From: Fen-183 sp036504335
GTDB lineage: Bacteria > Acidobacteriota > Thermoanaerobaculia > UBA5066
NCBI GenBank assembly: GCA_036504335.1
Contig: DASXVJ010000029.1
Coordinates: forward strand, 40,395-104,394
Direction of reading: 5' to 3'
Length of the DNA stretch: 64,000 nt
This document shows, one piece after another, positions 60,037 through 64,000 of the stretch. Numbering within the stretch: the first letter of the stretch is position 1; each line of letters starts with the position of its first letter. A program made the translations under genes and the position numbers. A model generated the notes under the pieces. The model searched no databases. It was not told the DNA's origin and was given only the letters and a program-made list of their open reading frames with translations.

Positions 60037-60127
60037 TGCAGCAGACCGAAGCGCCGGAGCCGCGCCGCATGGCCGCGGCGCCGCCCGCACCCTCTTACCT
60101 TCTAAGAAGATCTTTCTTTTCTCTTCG
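59990..60127. repeat. Dispersed AG-rich element, convergent pair 10 (scpB end to RsuA-type start)
   Basis: The plus copy at 59990-60038 has several GAAGAG-like units, then GAAGATGCTTCGAATGGTTA with the scpB stop in its tail. The inverted copy at 60091-60127 reads CCTCTTACCTTCTAAGAAGA then TCTTTCTTTTCTCTTCG. The arms are about 52 bp apart. Confidence 0.75.
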
Positions 60128-60140
60128 AATTCCTCTTTGG

Positions 60141-60998
60141 ATGGCTCCCATGCCCGCTGAACGCCTCCAGAAACTTCTCTCCGCCGCCGGCATCTCGTCG
60201 CGGCGCGAGGCCGAGAAGATCATCCTCGAGGGCCGGGTGACCGTGAACGGCCACAAGGTCACGGAGCTCGGCGTGAAGGCCGACCCCGCGAAGGACCACG
60301 TCAAGGTGGACGGGAAGCTGCTCCGCATCGCGGTCGTGCGGCGCTACGTCCTCATGAACAAGCCCAAGGGGCTCATCGTCACGCGCGACGACCCGGGCGG
60401 CATCCCGACGGTGTTCGAACTCCTGAAAGGGCGCGTCGGCGAGCGCGTCGTGGCCGTCGGCCGCCTCGACGTCGAGTCCGAAGGCCTTCTCCTCCTCACG
60501 GACGATGGCCCGCTGGTCCACAAGCTCACGCACCCTTCGGGCGGCTGCCGCAAGGAGTACGAGGTCAAGGTCTCCGGCGTCCCGTCGCCCGCGCAGCTCG
60601 AGAGGCTGCGGCGCGGCGTGCACCTGCCGGACGGCGTGAGGACGGCCCCCGCCGACATCACGCTCTCCGAGACGACTCCCGAGAAGAACGGCGTCGGCGG
60701 CAACGCGTGGCTCAAGGTGATCCTCGGCGAAGGGCGCTCGCGCCAGATCCGCCGCATGTTCGACCTCGTCGGCCACCCGGTGACGAAGCTCCGTCGGGTC
60801 GCGATCGGGCCGATCCGCGACCCGAAGCTCCCGCCCGGCGCCTTCCGCGACCTCGCGCCCGAGGAAGTCGCGGCGCTCAAGGCGATCCGCCCCGCGCCGC
60901 CCAGGGGCTCGCGTCCGGCGCCCGCCTTCGCGCGCCCGGCCCGCCCCGGCGCGAAGGACGCCAGGCCGGCCGGGAAGAAGAAATGGCCCGCCCGCTGA
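60141..60998 (+). CDS. RsuA/RluB/E-family pseudouridine synthase
   Basis: Modifies rRNA uridine. The 285-residue product has an S4 domain (ERLQKLLSAAGISSRREAEKII), LMNKPKGLIVTRDD, AVGRLDVESEGLLLLTDDG with the catalytic Asp, and GRSRQIRRMFDLVGHPV. It ends in an Ala/Pro/Arg tail. The frame is open back to an ATG at 60036, which would add 35 residues coded by the dispersed element; ATG 60141 or 60150 gives the normal family N-terminus. Its neighbours scpA-scpB and cmk are a common set. Confidence 0.92.
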   Translation: MAPMPAERLQKLLSAAGISSRREAEKIILEGRVTVNGHKVTELGVKADPAKDHVKVDGKLLRIAVVRRYVLMNKPKGLIVTRDDPGGIPTVFELLKGRVGERVVAVGRLDVESEGLLLLTDDGPLVHKLTHPSGGCRKEYEVKVSGVPSPAQLERLRRGVHLPDGVRTAPADITLSETTPEKNGVGGNAWLKVILGEGRSRQIRRMFDLVGHPVTKLRRVAIGPIRDPKLPPGAFRDLAPEEVAALKAIRPAPPRGSRPAPAFARPARPGAKDARPAGKKKWPAR

Positions 60999-61657
60999 TC
61001 GTCGCGATCGACGGGCCCTCGGGCGTGGGGAAGTCGACCGTGGGGAAGGCCGTCGCGGCGCGCCTCGGCGTCGCGTATCTCGACACGGGCGCGATGTACC
61101 GCGCCGTCGGCCTCGCGGTGAAGCGTGCGGGAGTTTTCCTGCCGATCGTCGACACGGCAGCCGTGGTGGACCTCGCGAACCGCCTCGACGTGCGCGTGAC
61201 GGGCAGCGCGGCGGACGCCCGCACCTGGCTCGGGGGCGAGGACGTGTCGAAGGAGATCCGGACGCCGGAGATCTCGAAGTTCGCCTCGGCCGTCTCCGCC
61301 ATCCCCGGCGTGCGCCGGCGTCTCGCGGGCATGCAGCGCAGCCTGGCCCTCGAGGGCGGCGGCGTTCTGGAGGGTCGCGACATCGGGACGAAGGTGGTCC
61401 CGGAGGCGCCGCACAAGTTCTTCCTGACCGCGACCGCCGAGGTCCGGGCGAAGCGCCGGCACGACGAGCTCGCCGCGAAGGGCGCGGCGCCGGCCTACGA
61501 GCAGGTGCTGGCGGACATGGTCGCCCGCGACCACGCGGACTCCACGCGGGCCGATTCGCCCCTGACGGACGACGGAACGTACGTCCGCGTCGACACGTCG
61601 GAGCTCACGGCCGACCAGGTCGTCGAGCGCCTCCTGGGGGCGGTCGGGAAGGCCTGA
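60983..61657 (+). CDS. cmk: Cytidylate kinase
   Basis: Phosphorylates CMP and dCMP. The 224-residue product has IVAIDGPSGVGKSTVGKAVA (P-loop), YLDTGAMYRAVGL, GRDIGTKVVP and FFLTATAEVRAKRR. It overlaps the previous gene by 16 nt. rpsA follows, the classic cmk-rpsA order. Confidence 0.95.
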   Translation: MARPLIVAIDGPSGVGKSTVGKAVAARLGVAYLDTGAMYRAVGLAVKRAGVFLPIVDTAAVVDLANRLDVRVTGSAADARTWLGGEDVSKEIRTPEISKFASAVSAIPGVRRRLAGMQRSLALEGGGVLEGRDIGTKVVPEAPHKFFLTATAEVRAKRRHDELAAKGAAPAYEQVLADMVARDHADSTRADSPLTDDGTYVRVDTSELTADQVVERLLGAVGKA

Positions 61658-61669
61658 GGGGACCCCCGG

Positions 61670-61699
61670 TTGACCGTTTCCGGGCAGGGCGTCTAACAT
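61670..61699 (+). promoter_or_regulatory. Sigma-70 promoter of rpsA
   Basis: TTGACC (61670-61675), an 18-nt spacer and TAACAT (61694-61699). The predicted start is near 61706, giving a leader of about 78 nt. The leader contains the palindrome CGCTTAAGCG (61713-61722), a candidate site for S1 autoregulation. Confidence 0.65.
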
Positions 61700-61783
61700 C
61701 AGCGGTTCTGGCCGCTTAAGCGATTGCCTTGCGGACATTTAGGCAGGCCGGAAAATCTCGAAGCGGTTAAGGAGCACGACGAC

Positions 61784-63487
61784 ATGTCGCCCACGGACCT
61801 GAGGAAGACTGGCCCCAAGGCTGAGGATGGCGATCCCGGGGAATTCGCACGCCTCCTCGCCGAGAGCGAACGCTCTCTGAAGGAGGGCGAGCTCATCAAG
61901 GGCCGCGTGCTTCAGGTGACGAACGACGAGATCCTCGTGGACATCGGCTACAAGAGCGAAGGGATGATCCCGCGCTCCGAGTTCCACCACGTTCCCGCCG
62001 ACAAGCTGCCGCACCCGGGCCAGGAGATCGAGGCGATCCTCGAGCGCACGGAGGGCCCGAACGGCTACGTCGTGCTCTCGTACGAGAAGGCGCGCCGCGG
62101 GCGCGCCTGGGACATCGTGGAAGCGGCCTTCGCGGCGAACGAGCCCGTCAAGGGCCGCGTGATCGACCGCGTGAAGGGCGGACTCTCCGTCGACATCGGC
62201 GTGCGGGCGTTCCTGCCCGGCTCCATCGCGGACTCGCGCCCGCTCAAGAACCTCGACGTCCTCAAGGGCCGCGATCTCGAGTTCCGCGTCGTGTCGCTCG
62301 ACAAGAAGCGCGGCAACATCGTTCTCTCGCGCAAGGCGCTCCTCGACGAGTTCGCCGAGGTCAAGAAGAAGGAAGCCGCCTCCGCGCTCGCGGACGGGCG
62401 CGTCCTCAAGGGCGTCGTCAAGAACCTCACGGACTACGGCGCGTTCGTGGACCTCGGGGGCATCGACGGCCTCCTGCACGTCACCGACATGACGTGGGGC
62501 CGCCTCGCCCACCCGTCCGACGCCGTTCACGTCGGGCAGGAGGTGGACGTCAAGGTCCTCCGCTTCGACGAGGCCACCGGGCGCATTTCGCTCGGGATGA
62601 AGCAGCTCAAGCCCGACCCGTGGCAGGATCTCCCGGCCCATTACCCGGTCGGCGCCCGCGTCCGCGGCAAGGTCGTGTCCCTGACCGACTACGGCGCGTT
62701 CGTCGAGCTCGAGGAAGGCGTCGAGGGCCTCATCCACGTGTCCGAGATGTCGTGGACGAAGCGGGTCAAGAACCCGTCGAAGCTCCTGAACGTCGGCGAC
62801 ACGATCGAAGCCGTCATTGCGGACGTGAACCCCGAGACGCGCCGGCTCTCGCTCTCGCTCCGCGCGACGGAGCCGAACCCGTGGGAGCAGCTCGCCGAGA
62901 AGTTCCACATCGGCGACCGCATCTCCGGCACCGTGCGCAACCTGACCGACTTCGGCGCCTTCGTCGAGATCGAGGACGGCATCGACGGGCTCATCCACGT
63001 GTCCGACATGTCGTGGGGCCGCCGCGTGAAGCACCCATCCGAGATCCTGAAGAAGGGCGACGAAGTCCAGGCCGTTCTCACGGCCATCGACGTCGAGAAC
63101 CGCCGGATCAGCCTCTCGATCAAGGAATTCCGCCCGAACGAGTGGGAGGAGTTCGCGTCGAAGCACCAGCCCGGCGACGTGGTGGACGGCAACGTGGCGA
63201 AGGTCGCCGACTTCGGCGTCTTCGTGCGCCTGCCCGAGGGTCTCGAGGGCCTCATGCACGTCTCCGAGACGCCGCTCCCGCGCGGCGAGAAGCCCGGTAA
63301 CGTCTATCACGAGGGCGACCCCGTCCGCGTGCGCATCCTGCGCATCGAGCCGGCGGAGCAGCGCATCGGGCTCTCCTCGCGCGACGTCGACCAGCCGGAG
63401 CCCGGCGCCCACGTCGACGCCGCGCCCTCCGGGGACGCAGCGTCCGCCGACGACCACGTTCACGCGGACACGGAACCGTCCGAGTAG
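61784..63487 (+). CDS. rpsA: 30S ribosomal protein S1
   Basis: Binds mRNA at the ribosome. The 567-residue product has six S1 domains: two N-terminal ones and four regular RNA-binding ones with the repeated pattern LTDYGAFVDLGGIDGLLHVTD, LTDYGAFVELEEGVEGLIHVS, LTDFGAFVEIEDGIDGLIHVS and VADFGVFVRLPEGLEGLMHVS. AAGGAG at 61769-61774 is a good ribosome binding site for the ATG at 61784, so the upstream in-frame ATG at 61724 is not used. Confidence 0.95.
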   Translation: MSPTDLRKTGPKAEDGDPGEFARLLAESERSLKEGELIKGRVLQVTNDEILVDIGYKSEGMIPRSEFHHVPADKLPHPGQEIEAILERTEGPNGYVVLSYEKARRGRAWDIVEAAFAANEPVKGRVIDRVKGGLSVDIGVRAFLPGSIADSRPLKNLDVLKGRDLEFRVVSLDKKRGNIVLSRKALLDEFAEVKKKEAASALADGRVLKGVVKNLTDYGAFVDLGGIDGLLHVTDMTWGRLAHPSDAVHVGQEVDVKVLRFDEATGRISLGMKQLKPDPWQDLPAHYPVGARVRGKVVSLTDYGAFVELEEGVEGLIHVSEMSWTKRVKNPSKLLNVGDTIEAVIADVNPETRRLSLSLRATEPNPWEQLAEKFHIGDRISGTVRNLTDFGAFVEIEDGIDGLIHVSDMSWGRRVKHPSEILKKGDEVQAVLTAIDVENRRISLSIKEFRPNEWEEFASKHQPGDVVDGNVAKVADFGVFVRLPEGLEGLMHVSETPLPRGEKPGNVYHEGDPVRVRILRIEPAEQRIGLSSRDVDQPEPGAHVDAAPSGDAASADDHVHADTEPSE

Positions 63488-63520
63488 CGGAGCCGCCGTG
63501 AGACGCGCGGGGTCCTCCCG

Positions 63521-64000
63521 ATGAAGCGCTCCACCGTCGCGTGGGGAGTCGCCGGCATCGGCTGTGCGTTTCTCGTGCTGCTCGTCGCGGCGGCCTTCCT
63601 CGTGAGCGGCGCGGTCGGGCGCGGACGGACCCGGACGGACGGCCTCGGGTTCGCCCTCGGCGGCCGCGTCGGCGTCGTCGACCTCGACGGGGTGATCCTG
63701 TCCGCAGACCGTTTCCGCGAGACGCTCAGGCGGTTCCACGACGCGACGAACGTCAAGGCCGTCGTCGTGCGGATCAACTCGCCCGGTGGCGGCGTCGCGG
63801 CCTCGCAGGAGCTCAACCGCGAGATCGCGCGCTTCCGCAAGGAGACGAAGAAGCCCGTCGTCGTCTCGATGGAATCCGTCGCGGCGTCGGGCGGCTACTA
63901 CGCAGCCGTCGCGGCCGACCACATCGTCGCGAACCCCGGCACGATCACAGGATCGATCGGCGTGATCATCCAGTGGGTCAACTACGGCGACCTCCTCGAG
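63521..64000 (+). CDS. sppA: Signal peptide peptidase SppA, 3' end missing
   Basis: Membrane serine protease that degrades cleaved signal peptides. The visible 160 residues have an N-terminal membrane segment (GIGCAFLVLLVAAAFLV), VGVVDLDGVI, VRINSPGGGVAASQEL and ESVAASGGYYAAVAAD with the nucleophile Ser, then GTITGSIGVI. The catalytic Lys lies beyond the window edge. It follows rpsA by 33 nt. Confidence 0.92.
   Translation, partial: MKRSTVAWGVAGIGCAFLVLLVAAAFLVSGAVGRGRTRTDGLGFALGGRVGVVDLDGVILSADRFRETLRRFHDATNVKAVVVRINSPGGGVAASQELNREIARFRKETKKPVVVSMESVAASGGYYAAVAADHIVANPGTITGSIGVIIQWVNYGDLLE

Noticed and set aside
1..64000. CRISPR array, insertion sequence, prophage or tRNA genes
   Set aside because: No regularly spaced direct repeats, transposase, integrase, phage structural genes or tRNA-like sequences were seen; the dispersed element copies are scattered and unequal in spacing.

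Overview
The window is a G+C-rich, gene-dense stretch of a Gram-negative bacterial chromosome with 55 protein genes (the first and last are cut by the window edges) and one RNA gene. The outer-membrane machinery (complete Tol-Pal operon, LptE), the S55-family 'GMSGSP' secreted protein, the DUF4388/J-domain protein, the zinc-ribbon Ser/Thr kinase with a large membrane domain and the codon use suggest Acidobacteriota, perhaps the Thermoanaerobaculia. That assignment is inference from family content; no 16S gene or marker phylogeny is available here.

Layout. 1-4316 (+): end of an MHS-type MFS transporter, nhaA, a bactofilin and an aldehyde dehydrogenase, closed by a bidirectional terminator. 4383-10885 (-): operon ileS-lspA-lgt-rluD-aminotransferase. 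10965-13818 (+): Gfo/Idh/MocA oxidoreductase, MTA phosphorylase-like protein and PfkB-type nucleoside kinase, coupled start to stop. 13860-22224 (+): ribH, nusB, a secreted transglutaminase-like protein, a degenerate receiver, a HEAT-repeat/CheR fusion, leuS and lptE. 22231-27433 (-): tolQ-tolR-tolA-tolB-pal-cpoB and rpsT. 27432-35502 (+): S55-like protein, beta-propeller protein, peptide-binding lipoprotein, two ABC permeases and coaD. 35520-40745: divergent thioesterase and pabB-pabC, then a fatty-acyl reductase-like SDR with a second aldehyde dehydrogenase. 40770-41492 (-): a secreted protein ending in LPKTAS plus a membrane anchor. 41638-49282 (+): uvrC, DUF4388-J-TPR protein, DUF4126, a 1209-residue sedolisin. 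49309-49710: RNase P RNA. 49742-64000 (+): NYN nuclease, LD-carboxypeptidase, CRP-FHA protein, recG, Ser/Thr kinase, M50 protease, trpS, scpA-scpB, RsuA-type pseudouridine synthase, cmk, rpsA and the start of sppA.

Two genome-wide signals stand out. First, an A/G-rich dispersed element of about 35 bp (core TTCTTAGAAGGTGAAGAG) occurs about 26 times, both between genes and inside conserved genes. Ten times it forms a pair, always with a plus copy upstream and an inverted copy 40-220 bp downstream, bracketing otherwise native sequence. Copies inside genes vary in a way that removes stop codons in the frame being used. I do not recognise this family. Second, many genes have a TANNNT box (often TACACT) 6-12 nt before the start codon and no Shine-Dalgarno sequence. 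The same box lies 6 nt before the predicted 5' end of RNase P RNA, which suggests widespread leaderless transcription.
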